Shown here: positions 1 to 26,302 of the stretch, one piece after another
How positions within the stretch are numbered: the first letter of the stretch is position 1
Layout: every line of letters starts with the position of its first letter
Assembly: GCF_964355755.1 (NCBI RefSeq)
Contig: NC_092675.1
Coordinates: 23,538,412-23,602,411, forward strand
DNA: 64,000 nt
Origin: Antedon mediterranea
Lineage: Eukaryota; Echinodermata; Crinoidea; Comatulida; Antedonidae
Reading direction: 5' to 3'
The notes under the pieces: generated by a model
What the model was told of the DNA's origin: nothing
The model's database searches: none
Seen by the model: the letters and a program-made list of their open reading frames with translations, nothing else
Position numbers and translations under genes: made by a program

Positions 1-225
1 GTAGGGCCTACGCATAATCATAATTTGCTCTCTAAAATGGGCGCCCTTTCTCTCCTCTAGCTACCACAGTGTAGTACTAGTAGCCCAGATCTAGGCTTAC
101 TACGATTACCATTAGGACTACTACTACTCTAGACCTACCTAGAGTAGACTAGAGTAGGCCTAGGCTATAGCCTAAAGCCTAGCCTAGCTACTACGGATTA
201 GTACTAGGCCTAGGTTGGGAGAAGA

Positions 226-268
226 AATATTATTAGGCCTAGGCCTAGGCCTAGGCCTAGTAATATTA
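226..268. repeat. AGGCCT/CCTAGG short tandem repeat forming a palindrome
   Basis: Four to five head-to-tail AGGCCT units are flanked by AATATTAT on the left and GTAATATT on the right. The whole ~42 bp reads almost identically on both strands with one mismatch, so it could extrude a cruciform. The preceding 50 bp is also rich in CCTAGG and TAGGCCTA. Confidence 0.8.
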
Positions 269-454
269 CCTTTTTTTTCTAAATTCCAATCCATTATAGG
301 CCTAATTACTTACCATCACCAGGAGTCAAAATTTCAATGCCTACGTCTGACATAATTTACTACGTAGGTAAGTAACTGGTAATTAGGTTTTAAGCAATAA
401 TATTAAATAACAGCCAACAAGGAACATCAGAAAACGAGCCTGCAAGCCTGCCAC

Positions 455-545
455 ACTCTCCATCAAACACGGGGGCCGAGGTGGCGCGCGTGTGCGCACC
501 TCGACTTCTTCTCTGGCACCCTCTAGAGTTTAGAGCGAGCGGGAC
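455..545. promoter_or_regulatory. GC/CpG-rich patch, possible promoter
   Basis: This stretch is clearly more GC- and CpG-rich than its surroundings, with a GGCGCGCGTGTGCGCACC core. Such patches often mark promoters, but no adjacent coding exon is visible in either direction, so this is only a suggestion. Confidence 0.2.
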
Positions 546-1311
546 GAGAATGTCTAGATTTTATTTTGATGTTATGTATTAGCATGAGGAAGCACCATTA
601 AAATAATGCTTTAATAATCATTTGGCGCTTTACCTTTCATTTCAATTTATAGCCTGGATAAAATGAAAAAAAAAATAAGTCAATGGCTGTGAAAAAAATA
701 AATAATTTAAACTAAATTAATTTGTAATAGCATTTAACATTTAGTACATTCTTTGAATTTAACCAGTGGTAGCCTCAAGTAGGCCTACACACCTAGTCTA
801 TTCATAAGTCCTAGGCTAATATAACTTTATTTATTTTTCAAATTTTATATGCTAATTTTACATCATATTGTTGGCAATTGTTAGGGTTTCTTTTTTAATC
901 AAAACGGTCATATGCTGGTATCAAACTAATGTGTAGGCTACCTGTGTCAGTACTGCACCATGATCAGATAATGTACACAGTTATTGCAGGTTAGTTTGTT
1001 GTCTACCTAAATTCAAGATAATCGAGAGGAACTTTATACACGTATATAGGCCTTAAGCTCATAATATCAACCAATCAAGCGAGTAATGTATGTAGTAACA
1101 TTGACACAATAGTATAAAGTATTGGGAAAAGGGGGAAGAAGACAAGCGCACAATGGATGAAATATAATGTTGAATAGACCTACAAATGAAAGTGTATAAT
1201 ATAAGATTCACAATACAATTAATTACGAATGAAGAATTATTACAAAAATGCCACAACCTAGTATATTTAATTAGCATATTTACGAAACATGTTTTTCATT
1301 CAGTCTTTCAT

Positions 1312-1420
1312 TACCCCCGCCAATGATGTTGTTATGTAGTCGATCGCACGTGTGTGTTTGTTACTTGGTATAGCATAGTATTTGTATGTTTGTTTGTTAG
1401 CACGATGGCGCCTAATTTTC
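1312..1420 (+). repeat. Dispersed repeat, copy A (GTTTGTTT-rich, CGATCGCACGTG core)
   Basis: The sequence runs from CCCCGCCAATG through TATGTAGTCGATCGCACGTG to GTTTGTTTGTTAG. The segment at 17160-17275 is its reverse complement in outline: ACACGTGATCGATCGACTAC followed by CCTCCTTGGCGGAGG. It is a non-coding interspersed repeat of unknown class. Confidence 0.5.
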
Positions 1421-4394
1421 AAGTTATAATTCTGAATTGAAATGACTATTAAGAACTTAAAATCAGGTGGCTAGTATGTTGAAAATGTGTGTGACGGTAG
1501 GAATTGCAAAGATAGCTCACCTATTTCCTAAATACAAGTTTCGTTCCCTCAAGATGACGTTCTAAATATTTTTCTTCATAAATAAAAGAAAAACAATATT
1601 TTTTTTGTAATAATAAAAAAAAAATCCGTAGAGATTCGGACCCGGGAAAAGCTGTAACTACTCAACCCAGATAATTTGCCGTCATATTACGTAATTCGTC
1701 GCGGCGTCATTTAACAACCTTTTGCTAACAATTCTATTCCGATTGATAATTCACTTGCCTACTAAAAACGTCGAAGTGGATTAAAAATTATCATGACTTT
1801 GTTTTTTATTTTGTTTGGGTAATCTTTTTATGAATGATTTTCTATGTTTAGTTTAAAAAAAAAAGTTAAAACCTACTAATGAAACAACTTCATTTTCTAT
1901 AATCACATATTTATGATATTCTAAAATGTCATACCTTTTGTTTAAGTTTTTGATGTAATTCTTTTATATTTATTGAAATTATTACATCACAAAATAATAA
2001 TAATAATGGTAGGATGGGTTCTGAATTCTGATTTTACGAAAACATCATAACTATAGAATGGTCCCGAGAGACATATACTTCGGCTTTATAGTCGATAGAA
2101 GATTGAAATATTGGTTATAGAGAGTATGGTGTTTGATTACATTAGTGTACATGTGTGTATAATAAAAGGATGTTCCGCATTATTATAGATAGATGAAGAT
2201 GGTATAGTTGGATGTAACTACCTCGAATATCAAATCGGTGTTCATGCGATAAATTGGTTAAGCCATGTAGTTTTGGTTAATCCATATTATTTTATACATA
2301 TTTTGAGTTATTATTATGATTATAATATTAAGAAAAATGATATTTGCTAGTATAAATTTCATAATATAAAAATATAGAAAATCAAAGAGATTATGGTGCG
2401 GCTATTCCTGAATTTACAATACTAAATATCGTAAGTTAACTTTATAAATTTTAGTAGATCTTGTCAAGCGCCTATAACCTGCACGTTCCGATATTCAATA
2501 TTACGTTCATCTTAATTACAGTGCTATAAATGGTCATCATGTGTTTTTTCTCATAATTTATCATAACTTATGAATAATGTTTAGTTTTGAAGCTTTGATG
2601 TAAATTTATCGTTGGTGATAAAATGTATAAACATTATATGGGAATATACACAGTTGAATGGAAACACTGGTGGTATTGATAATGATAGGTCTTATCAGAT
2701 ACCATACACTTGCTCGACACTATAGATGTCCTAAATTGATACTTGTTAAATTTACTTTTTTTTTCTAATAGCATTACGTGTACTAAAAAATGAGAACGAC
2801 AAGCTGCAGTTATTGCGCAATATCAATATTCTCAACGTCATGCCATTGATTCTCTCTATCTCAACATAGTTCTATTTCACTACAGTACAGACTTTTGTAT
2901 TCCTTTCAAATGTATTCAAATTTCGATTATTTAAGGTTATATATTTATTTATTCATTATATATTTGTATTATAGGAAAAAAACAAATGTTAGTTTCAAAT
3001 TGAAAGTATCTCTGTAATACTTTTTATTTCTTTGATTAAAGGAACCGTCTTACAGATTTCCTCATTTTCATTGTTTATATATAGTAGGCCTATTGGTCCC
3101 CACCAAAAACATGAAAAATGAAGATTGATAAAAAAGGAGACTTTGAATATTTCACTGTTTTTAATAAACTTAGGCCTACTAATTCCGTAGAAAAAATGTT
3201 TTCACTTGTAAAAAGACAAAATAAACTGTTAAATCTAACCAAGAACCCATTGACTTCCAATCAATTTGACTATTAATTTTGCTTTAAATTACAGTTTTTT
3301 CAGGTAAGTTTATATTTGTTTCAATCTAATTTTTGGTCAAAGTGAATATTATGTGCCATTAAAATGGCATATTCAATAAAAACATTTGAAACAATTACTT
3401 TTTTTCAGGGGGACAATCTTTAATTCTTAGTGTATTACTGGTTTAAATTCTCTATGTCTGTTTATAAACAACAAGTATGCCATTGATATCCCGCCATTTT
3501 GTTGCGCGTGCTTACAATGGTAAGATGGGTGTTGAAAGCTTATGATTAATATAGCAGGAACCAAATTAACTCTTTCCTGGTCTATTCTAATAATGAAGTT
3601 GTTTCTTGTCAGCAATATCATTATTATGCAATTGATATAATCATTCTACGTTTATTAATTGCATTATTACAAAACACCATCATGTGTACGCGTTCTCATA
3701 CTAATTTATCACAGCAATATTTTGATATGTTTGGTTTTGTATCTTGAATGTTAATATTGCCTTGGTGATAATAGTATAAGATAGAAACATTATGTGGGAA
3801 TTATACAGGTGAATGTTCTTTAACAATGCTTTTGGTAATTGTTTATCAGTGAAATTTAATTAAACAGATACGGTACTCGCTTGACGAAGATGTCCTATAT
3901 TATTGAAGTACTTATCAATGTATAGTAAACCGTTTGAAGCACAAATTAATGAGCACGCCATATTGCAGACATTTTCCATAATAATATTATACACTTACAC
4001 TGGTATAATAAATTAGGCTGTAGCTATTATTTAGTTTTCTCTTGGTTTTCAAATCAATCTATATTTTTCTGTGTTAAAGTTATAGTGTGGCGAATGGTTT
4101 CATGCAACGTCGGTTGAATAGTGGTAACATCCTAATTGTTGCTTGTGTTTGCAAATATAAGTATGCTCCATAACTCCATCATGTATTGTAGATGGTGAAG
4201 CATTCTATATACTTAAGTTTAGAGTTTACGATTTTTCTGTTTATAAGTTTATTAATATGGATGATATTTCCGAAAAAAAAAATTAATCTAATTGAATGGC
4301 GAAACAATGGAGACTTGTTTAAAAATGGCCAATGGAGAGTGTTATGTGAATACATATTTATTTGAATATTGTGGTTGAGGACTCTCATGGACTG

Positions 4395-4600
4395 CATCAC
4401 TTTATTTATTTTTTTCTTTATTTTATTTGAATAATATTTAATGAGGGTGATCCATCCAGAATAAGCTGATCATTAGGAACCCTCAAACAACACAAACAGT
4501 AAATACAAAATAAACTATAAAAATACAAAATTAACAAAGATATAAAAAATAAATATATATACATAAATATACATATAACTGAATCAATTATTTTCCATCA
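4395..4600 (-). mobile_element. LINE 3' tail fragment (5'-truncated)
   Basis: Read on the minus strand, the segment passes through a GGTTCCTAATGATCAGC-type 3' UTR and ends in a run of AAATAAAATAAAG-like units. This is the usual form of 5'-truncated non-LTR retrotransposon ends in invertebrates. No reverse transcriptase is left. Assignment is by recall of the pattern only. Confidence 0.4.
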
Positions 4601-4820
4601 CTTGGTGTTTTTTTTTTAGTTTTTCGGATGCCAATTTTATTGTATCCATCCATCCCTAATGGTAGGATGTCTGTATTTCAACAGAATATTCTGCGGATTG
4701 AATATCGGTTGTGGGCGGATTTTCTCATTCTCCTCATCTTCCACGTTCATTAATTATTTAATGTATCACTGGTCTGAAAATTGATAGGAATAATATAAAC
4801 TAAACTATAACATAATATTA

Positions 4821-4846
4821 CAATCAATCAATCAATCAATCAATCA
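4821..4846. repeat. (AATC)n microsatellite
   Basis: About six AATC units precede a TTATAGCACTGGTTTCC stretch that resembles a common interspersed repeat. A related TATAACGCC...CGCTTTACA stretch lies near 55650-55690. Confidence 0.7.
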
Positions 4847-5464
4847 TTATAGCACTGGTTTCCAAAATAGAAAGTTAAGAGGCGCTAAAAGTAAAACAGG
4901 AAGAGCTTCTGTTTATAGGTCTATACAGGTGAGTTTTCAAACGATTTTTAAACGGTATTGGCGTTTTCTGATGTCTTTATGTGTCTATTTAATATTTCAT
5001 CAAATGGGTGCTACACAGGAAAATGCACGATCGTGAATATATTCAATAACGTATCACATGAACTTGCAAATCAACTTCCAAAACACGTATGTTAAAGCAG
5101 ATGGCTTTATCCCATACAAAATATGAAAACAACTTAATCAGATAAATTCGTTTATACTGATATAAATAATTGATATCCTAATAGTTCCATCAAGAATATT
5201 ATTAAATTATACTGAATTATCTGTTCAATTATTTGTATTCGATAATGTGCAAGATATGAAGATAGTGATAATGTGTAAAAACAAACCCATGGACATGTTA
5301 AATACGGACATGTTAAATACAGGACGTCAGTAGGTCTACTTCACATTTCAAGAGACTACGGTACTCATTACAGGTAAGAGGCGGCCAATTAAATATATTA
5401 TAGCTGTAAACGGGTATTGTAGGCCTACTTTAAAGTTTGGCATCTAAACATTTATTACTTACTA

Positions 5465-5660
5465 CTTACTTTACTGCCGGTCCGCCAGATAGTCTGATCA
5501 GGGAGGTGAAAAAATACCCTGGCCTGATGACTTTCCCGCCTCGATTGCTTTGCTTATATCTCGGATTGCTTTTCTCCAGTTTTGTCTGTTTTCAGCTATT
5601 TCCCGAATCGTTTCTATATCTTTTATGCTATTGATCCTAGTGGGGAGTGCAGTTGATGAT
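5465..5660 (-). pseudogene. LINE ORF C-terminal remnant
   Basis: Minus-strand translation gives an open stretch containing INSIKDIETIREIAENRQNW, then RKAIRDISKAIEAGKSSGQG and a stop. The arrangement (I...I..IAE.R..WR..I.DIS.A.EA) matches the extreme C-terminus of LINE ORF2 proteins that I recognise. Nothing upstream on the minus strand continues the reading frame into a reverse transcriptase, so this is a short decayed fragment, and the family assignment is tentative. Confidence 0.4.
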
Positions 5661-5956
5661 TGATTTATAAATTAATATTCATTATATAAGTAACAATGTG
5701 TTGTTATTAAAGGAGAGTCTTTAATTCTAATTTAGTGCGCTTTTTCCTTGGAATTTGTTGACTGTGACCTTAATCGCTTATACTATTAAAAACAATTAAT
5801 AAAATCGTGTCGATTAATTTCGTTGCATTGATCGACATTGGTATTTTAGGGCTTTTTAAATAATTGTTTAATAGCCTCTAATGTAATTACTAAATAGTAT
5901 TTAGTAGGCCTAATTAAAATAGGGGCTATTAACTAATTATAGGCATATTATAGAAA

Positions 5957-13793
<7,837 letters not shown>

Positions 13794-13832
13794 AACTTGA
13801 ATGTTAATTTCAGAGTATTAGAAAAATGCATG

Positions 13833-13838
13833 AATAAA
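13833..13838 (+). promoter_or_regulatory. Polyadenylation signal of the amylase gene
   Basis: AATAAA 40 bp after the amylase stop codon, overlapping AATAAATAAATAAT. Position and motif are standard for a 3' end. Confidence 0.7.
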
Positions 13839-14013
13839 TAAATAATAGCATTTATTTTTATTTTTTATCTTAATTTTGTTAAAACACATTTCCAAGACAT
13901 GTTTTAAGATAGTTTCCGCGCCACGTAATTCATTCCCATCAATATACTCGTAACATTTGGATAATATGTTTTGATTGATGCTAAATCTAAACTTGATTAA
14001 ACAGTAAAAGAAC

Positions 14014-14693
14014 AAGGCCATATAGATGGCTGCAGTCGCGTGCTCATTAGTGCTTACCGACCGACCGACCAACCTACCAACTGACCGAAATTACTGAACA
14101 TGTTTAAAAATGTTGAAATATTTAAAAACATTTATATTTTTTTAATTTACACGTGCGTAGCCTGTCACTTTTGACGTGCTCGTATAACGTAATTTCGAGT
14201 TGAAAAGTAAGTCAAGAAAACAGAAATCGGGCAAAAAGAGTGCGCAATAACATTTAACGCGCAGTGCGCGCGCAAAAATCTGCGCACTCATGGCAATTTT
14301 GTAAACGCCTAAAATTGCCTGAAACGTACTCTTATTTCATCGAAAATAAATTTTGAAAATTTTAAGCGCGCGTACGCATGCGTTACATGCGCTACGCACG
14401 TAATTGTATTGCCATTATGATGATTTATGCCCTGAAATTTATGAGTACCAAATTTTATTTAATTGTATTACAAACGTGATTTCGTTAAATCGTGCGTAGA
14501 CCGCGTAATTTTTTATTGCGCACCGTGAAAACATAACCACATCGATTCCTGGCCATAAGGAATATACTGTGAAAAATTTACTTAGCTAGATTAAACTGAT
14601 ATCAAGATAAGGTCAGAAAGCGATAAAACAGACAGACCGACAGACCGACAGAACGACCGACCGACCGACCGACAAAGCGAACTATAGAGTCGC
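14014..14693 (+). mobile_element. Non-autonomous element related to the 28.8-50.5 kb array
   Basis: Non-coding, ~680 bp. The left end has GCAGTCGCGTGCTC followed by (ACCG)n. The right end has a second (GACC)n run followed by the hairpin AGTCGCGT-CT-ACGCGACT. The middle (for example ACGTGCTCGTATAACGTAAT, then GCGCGCGCAAAAAT and GCGCGCGTACGC) aligns in order with the 3' part of the array monomers (ACGTGCTCGTATGACGTAAT and so on). A much shorter reverse-oriented copy lies at 52360-52480. There is no ORF. The end design suggests a rolling-circle-type non-autonomous element, but this is inference. Confidence 0.6.
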
Positions 14694-14924
14694 GTCTACG
14701 CGACTAAAAATAAACTGCTATGTAGAGACCTATTTTATTGTTGCTGGGTTTTGTATTAAAATAAGCCTGAAATAAAAAAAAGTAAAAATATAGTTTAAAC
14801 GCTGTTATTTAAGATTGCAATGTGCCTACATACACACATACAAACTGTCTATATTTAACTTCACCAGGAGAAAAGTTAATATATACAAACATATATTTAT
14901 TTTGCTTTCTAGCCAGGTTGGTCT

Positions 14925-15068
14925 GCTTAAGCTCTGTCTACACTCAAACTGTATGTGAGAAAAAAAATGTGATTTCCCATGGACATGGTGATGTCACATC
15001 ACCACCATTTTGGGCATATCACTAGCATATTTAGGTACACTGTTTTTGTCAAACTATTTTGATTGTGT
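14925..15068 (+). mobile_element. Short MITE-like repeat, copy 1
   Basis: Starts with AAGCTCTGTCTACAC, has a poly-A patch and CCCATGGACAT, and ends near TTTTTGTCAAACTATTTTGA. It is a tandem neighbour of the better preserved copy at 15069-15219. Confidence 0.65.
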
Positions 15069-15219
15069 GAGCTTTAAGCTCTGTCTACACTATCAAACTT
15101 TATGTGAAAAAAAAAGTGATGTTCCCATGGACATTATGATGTCATATTTAAGAATATCGCTACCATATTTGGGCACATCAATTTTTGTCTACACTATCAA
15201 ACTAGTTTAATAGTGTAGA
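15069..15219 (+). mobile_element. Short MITE-like repeat, copy 2, with terminal hairpin
   Basis: It begins AAGCTCTGTCTACACTATC. It ends in a 32-bp near-perfect palindrome at 15188-15219 whose left arm TCTACACTATCAAACT repeats the 5' end and whose right arm is AGTTTAATAGTGTAGA. It is non-coding, about 150 bp. Related pieces lie at 20729-20830 and 60402-60520. Confidence 0.7.
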
Positions 15220-18170
15220 AAGATCTTTAAATTCAAAGGACAGGATTATGAAATTTCAGATACTTACAACACAAACGACGGTAACTTTCATTATTCAAAC
15301 ACAGTGCATTAACCAGTCTATTGTCTTAGTCGACATTCTCTCATTGTAAAATGTGTCCTGGTTGTTGTTAATAGTTCGTTTGGGTTGTTGACACATTCGG
15401 GACCTTCAAAAGTGTCCGCAGAATAGGGGTGTCTCAAGAATAGAGGTACTCATATTCAAAAGACACTAACCAAAAACTTAAAATGTTCGTTTACTGTGGG
15501 TTCGCGGAAAAACAAAAGTGAAAAAATGATAATCTTAAACTCGACTCTTGAAATTAAGAATTGAAACTATAGCAGCCTGCGTTAAAGATAACAATTCAAC
15601 AGAAAGAACTAAAAAACATTAGGTTAAGTTCGGCACATCCTTTTAAATGCCATTGATTGGTCACATTCCACAGCAATTATAGCTTTTAGTTAGTGTTCAC
15701 ACTTTCTAATAGTTAAGTTTAGTAAGGCTTACTGCAGTGACCATTGAGCTTCTGCCATTTAGGCCTGCAGTAGGCCTTGTTGATAACGTTTAGCTATCTA
15801 ATACATATGGCTGCATTAGGCTGTTTGGTTGTCGTCTTGTTCGGGTAGGCCTATATCCTGAATAACCCAGTTAACAGCTTTATTATAGGTAATTAAGTAA
15901 ATGTGCCCAAATTATAGCATACATAATGATTTATCTTTGAATAACATTTCCATTCCGTTGAAGGAAAGCATTAATTTCAGCTTTACTGTAAACAATTACA
16001 ATATTGACGTATTTTTTCAAGATTAACATTTTCTTCTATATAAAATAAAAAACTTACACTTACAACTTGTTGAGTGAGTGGTTGAGAATTAGTGAATATC
16101 ATCCCCGCCGGTCAACAACAAAATACAGTTAAAAGAACACTTGGTGGTAAAGGCTACTCTTGAATTACCATGATCACAATGAACGCAGACAATTACTAGG
16201 GTGATTAAATCGTTTGCCAGTAGTCTTGTTTAATGTTGCCAACAAGAAAATGTAGGAAAACATAACCAGTCAGCTAGCATCTGATGAGAATATGTTCAAT
16301 ATAACAATCCACCATACTTGACACCAAACTATGGACCAAAAATACTGCAGTTTGTGACTCACTTCATATTGATACAACTTCTTGGATGATACAAGAAGCT
16401 CATCCATTAAAAAACATTATTATCCGTTCTTCGATAAAAACAACGGTTAAAAAGTTAGCAATCAAGACGCTAGTAAAAGTAGTGCATTCATAACTGAAAT
16501 TACTGTGTCCCGTTATAGCCATTTTTAGTCACAATGAAGAAACTAAATATCTTTGATTAAATGCATGAAATAACCAGAAAGCCACTCCTAGAGCGCATAC
16601 CGTACCTCCGCCTACTGTGAAATTATCCTACTAAGATTTCTCAGGGAAAATGCTATGTGTGATTTAGGCTAATTTCACTAATCATGTGTATGCGAATTTG
16701 GTGTAATGTTTATGTAACCAGCCTTTCAACTAACAATAGTTTCAGTTGACTAACAATAGAACAGCAACGCCAAAACAAACGGGTGAATTTGAAAAGAAAT
16801 ATAATTTTTAAAACTACTCGTATAAAAAAAAAACACCTGTGAATTAAATCAAATTATGTTTTAAAATTACAAATCACAAATTATAACTTTTGCCTCTTGT
16901 ACAAAAATGAAGTTTTTTGGACAAGTAGTTCTCGAGAAATTACAATTTCAGTTTAATTGTTATTAAGACTGCTCGGCTGCTTTTGAAAATTCCATCCCAT
17001 CTTTTTAACACTAGCAGGTCTGATAATAATACTAAAAAGTGGTCCAGAATTGGAACCATGGTCCGGATTGCCTCCAAAATGAATGGAGTGGTCCTTGGCC
17101 ACATATCTATCTGTATTTTAATTTTAGTAAAGATCTTGTAATTACTTTTTGAGTAGGCCTAATCCGTCTAACAAACAGACAAACAAACATACATACATAA
17201 ATACATACAAACAAACAGACAAACAAACACACGTGATCGATCGACTACATATACCTCCTTGGCGGAGGTAAACAACAGAAATCAAGTTTTACAAACAACG
17301 GCAGTCTTTCATCATAATAATAATAATAATTTTTGGTCAACTTTCATCTTGAGGATCGAGCTAAATTCGAAATAGGCACAATCTGCATTACGATTATGGT
17401 CTTATAGGCCTACGCTACTATGCGGGTTGTAGAGCGAGTAGTAAAAAGTAGGAACATTTTTTAAATGCAAATATGGATTGAAACGTGCTTTAATCAATTA
17501 TAAATTTTGACTTTGCGCATTATTAATTTTAATTGTATATAGTAGTTGATATGAAATTGTTGTTTTATGATTCATTGAAAACTTCTTTTAACGATTTGAA
17601 AATTCAACGCAACTCAACGCAACTCGCCGTAACGTTACTTCGACAGGAAAACAGGCTTTATGATCAATAATAGTATTTCAAGTTAGCTAGTTAAGTAACT
17701 GTTCTCAGTAATTTTCTTTTTCGTTTTATTTTACACATTAGCAGTATAAATAAAGGAAAGAAAAAAAAGTATAACAACATATTGTTGAAGTTTTTCATTT
17801 TATTTAACAAGACAGTTAGAAAGATAAATGCTTATTCTTTGTTACTGCACTAGCGTGATCAATTACGTCTATTGATACAGGAATTGACAATGTAGCAGTG
17901 AAAGAATACAAGCTTATAGTACAAACAACTCAAAGTATCATAACCGGTAATTGATTTTGAACAAAGCAGACATAGGCAGTTGGATTCGGTTAGCAACACA
18001 CATACATACTTACAAGGCGAGATTGCTACAAATTCTTCTGAAGGGTTAAACAGTAACTGTTATTGCATAAACACGGTAAGACAATAACTTAATCAATATC
18101 AATTATATCAATCACTGTTAATAATAATTATCTAAATAAAGTCTACAATATATACTTTGTTTTCTTGGTG
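15220..18170. other. Intergenic, no gene seen
   Basis: AT-rich spacer between the mobile-element cluster and the dynein light chain gene. Apart from the dispersed repeat at 17160-17275, I see no exon-like ORF and no RNA gene. Confidence 0.6.
17160..17275 (-). repeat. Dispersed repeat, copy B
   Basis: An ACAAACAAACAGAC-rich run leads to ACACGTGATCGATCGACTAC and the short hairpin CCTCC-TTGG-CGGAGG. It is the inverted counterpart of 1312-1420. I recognise the CCTCCTTGGCGGAGG signature as common in marine animal genomes, but no coding capacity is visible. Confidence 0.55.
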
Positions 18171-18202
18171 TCTTTTAGAAGCAAAAAAAAACATACAGTA
18201 AA

Positions 18203-18637
18203 ATGGCTCAAGTGGCTGGAAGTAAGTATTCGGCGTCTACACAGCGAACGGAGCGAAGTCAGGCTATAAGGGGACCCCAAATAAAGTATGAACCTACGTT
18301 TAAAATGGAACCGGATCGAGTATTGGTTTCATACCAAGCAAAGTGCATAATTGATGGTGTACTAACACAGAGGCTAGAATCAGAGATCTATGATCCGGAA
18401 AAATGCAACAATATTTGCCGTGAATTATCGGACACAATAAAGAATAGAGTAAAGGAATTAGGTTACGATCGATATAAGCTTGTAATTGTCGTGTCCATTG
18501 GATCTGTATCAGGCGCAACTCTTTGCACAGCTAGCCAATGTATTTGGAATGACAAATTTGACACTTTTGCTGAACATACGTATACAAATGGATCACTATA
18601 TGCTGTTGCAACAGTATATGGAGTATATCAAGAATAG
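18203..18637 (+). CDS. Tctex1-type dynein light chain (DYNLT family)
   Basis: 144-aa protein. The Tctex1 domain fills residues from about 35 to the end: a short basic/polar N-terminus, then EPDRVLVSYQAKCIIDGVL, CRELSDTIKNRVKELGYDRY and KLVIVVSIGS, and the closing strands ending SLYAVATVYGVYQE. The closing VYGVYQE resembles the VYAVYLE end of DYNLT5/TCTEX1D1 as I recall it, so that subgroup is most likely. These light chains dimerise and bind dynein intermediate chains or ciliary and axonemal partners. The start has a good context (GTAAAATGG). A CTTTTAG acceptor at 18177-18178 suggests an untranslated upstream exon. The coding region is a single exon. Confidence 0.88.
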   Translation: MAQVAGSKYSASTQRTERSQAIRGPQIKYEPTFKMEPDRVLVSYQAKCIIDGVLTQRLESEIYDPEKCNNICRELSDTIKNRVKELGYDRYKLVIVVSIGSVSGATLCTASQCIWNDKFDTFAEHTYTNGSLYAVATVYGVYQE

Positions 18638-18889
18638 TGTTTCAGTTTGCCATCTTAAATCTTTGATGTTCATTTGATTTTATTAATTAGATTTTCTTGG
18701 TTGCTCTGATTGTCGTAATTAATAATGTGTAAATTTCAATTATGAACAGTTTGTCTTCCAGTTTGAACACATAGGCTAATAGTACACTTATAGCACAAGT
18801 TTCTAAAAAATACTAGTAACGTTACGGTTTGTAAAATCTATAAGGAACTATCTGAATAGATGTATTTGGACGTGTCGTAGATTATAACT

Positions 18890-18895
18890 AATAAA
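18890..18895 (+). promoter_or_regulatory. Polyadenylation signal of the DYNLT gene
   Basis: AATAAA about 250 bp after the stop codon, the first such hexamer downstream. Confidence 0.5.
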
Positions 18896-19469
18896 CAGTT
18901 TTAAAGGACAGCGTACTAAATATTGCTCTCAGACTCAGTCTTACTAAGATATTTCTGATATAAAATGTGTATAATGCACAACAACGTAGGTGGTAATGTT
19001 TTATTATACATAATAATTATGAAGAATGACAACACATCACGTGATAATCTAGACGGAAACATTTTTAGAGTGCAGTGTGATTAAAATTATTTACATTTTT
19101 AAACTAAACTGTTCTGATTAATAAATATTAAAACTATGAAAAGTAAACAGGTTTCTGTTTTACTTAAATTTTTTTTTTATGCTTCTTTGTTAGACTAATA
19201 AAACAATATTTAAACTTTTATATTATACATAAAAAAAAGAAAAAAAGATGAGTCGATTTAGTGCAGATATTTTACCATAGGTCTTAATATGATTTTTGTG
19301 TGAGGTATGATTGATTGGAATAATCAAGGCAATCTAACAATATAGACGGCCTTGGAATAAATAATCAATAGGAATTATTATTTAGAACTGTACAGAGTGT
19401 TACAGACGAAAAAGGCGGTAACAGCGCTCCATAGCCAAATGTAGATTTTTATGGATTTTGTGATTGTTG

Positions 19470-19591
19470 TGCGATTGTGTTTTCGCGCGAGAGAGAGGGG
19501 GACGCGCGACGACGAGTGTGATCTTTGAGTTTTTCTGTGAGAAAAACACTCAATATATCTCTGTTTGCAACATCACAAAAAAGAGAACAGT
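19470..19591 (+). promoter_or_regulatory. CpG-rich 5' region of the TFIIS gene
   Basis: A local GC/CpG-rich block (TTCGCGCGAGAGAGAGG, GACGCGCGACGACGAG) sits directly upstream of the TFIIS start codon in otherwise AT-rich DNA. That fits a TATA-less housekeeping promoter and 5' UTR. The transcription start cannot be placed. Confidence 0.45.
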
Positions 19592-26116
<6,525 letters not shown>

Positions 26117-26296
26117 AAGTTATTCAAGTTTGGATTGAGCGATTTCATGCTTACATCACTCTCTCGACATCTGCTCACCAAATCTATCTGCTGCCCTCAA
26201 CATTCTCATGTTTGTATTTTGGGAAATGTCACTGCAAGTATGCTAAATGTGAAGCTTTGTGTTGAACCAGATATTGGACATTTGATATATAATTTT

Positions 26297-26302
26297 AATA
26301 AA
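26297..26302 (+). promoter_or_regulatory. Polyadenylation signal of TFIIS
   Basis: AATAAA about 180 bp after the TFIIS stop codon. Confidence 0.55.

Larger units (their letters stand above)
1..4394. other. Gene-poor AT-rich 5' flank
   Basis: No ORF here has protein-like composition or paired splice sites. It contains a palindromic AGGCCT repeat near 226-268, a GC-rich patch near 455-545 and a dispersed repeat near 1312-1420, listed separately. The rest is AT-rich sequence with homopolymer runs and short direct repeats, and I see nothing else in it. Confidence 0.6.

Noticed and set aside
1620-1675. tRNA-like sequence on the minus strand (GGTCCGAATC box, GGGTTGAGTAGTTAC)
   Set aside because: The two promoter-like boxes are too close together for a tRNA and no cloverleaf can be drawn. 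At best it is a decayed SINE piece.
14822-15210. Two plus-strand ORFs of about 66 aa
   Set aside because: They run through the non-coding MITE-like repeats and share only repeat-derived residues.
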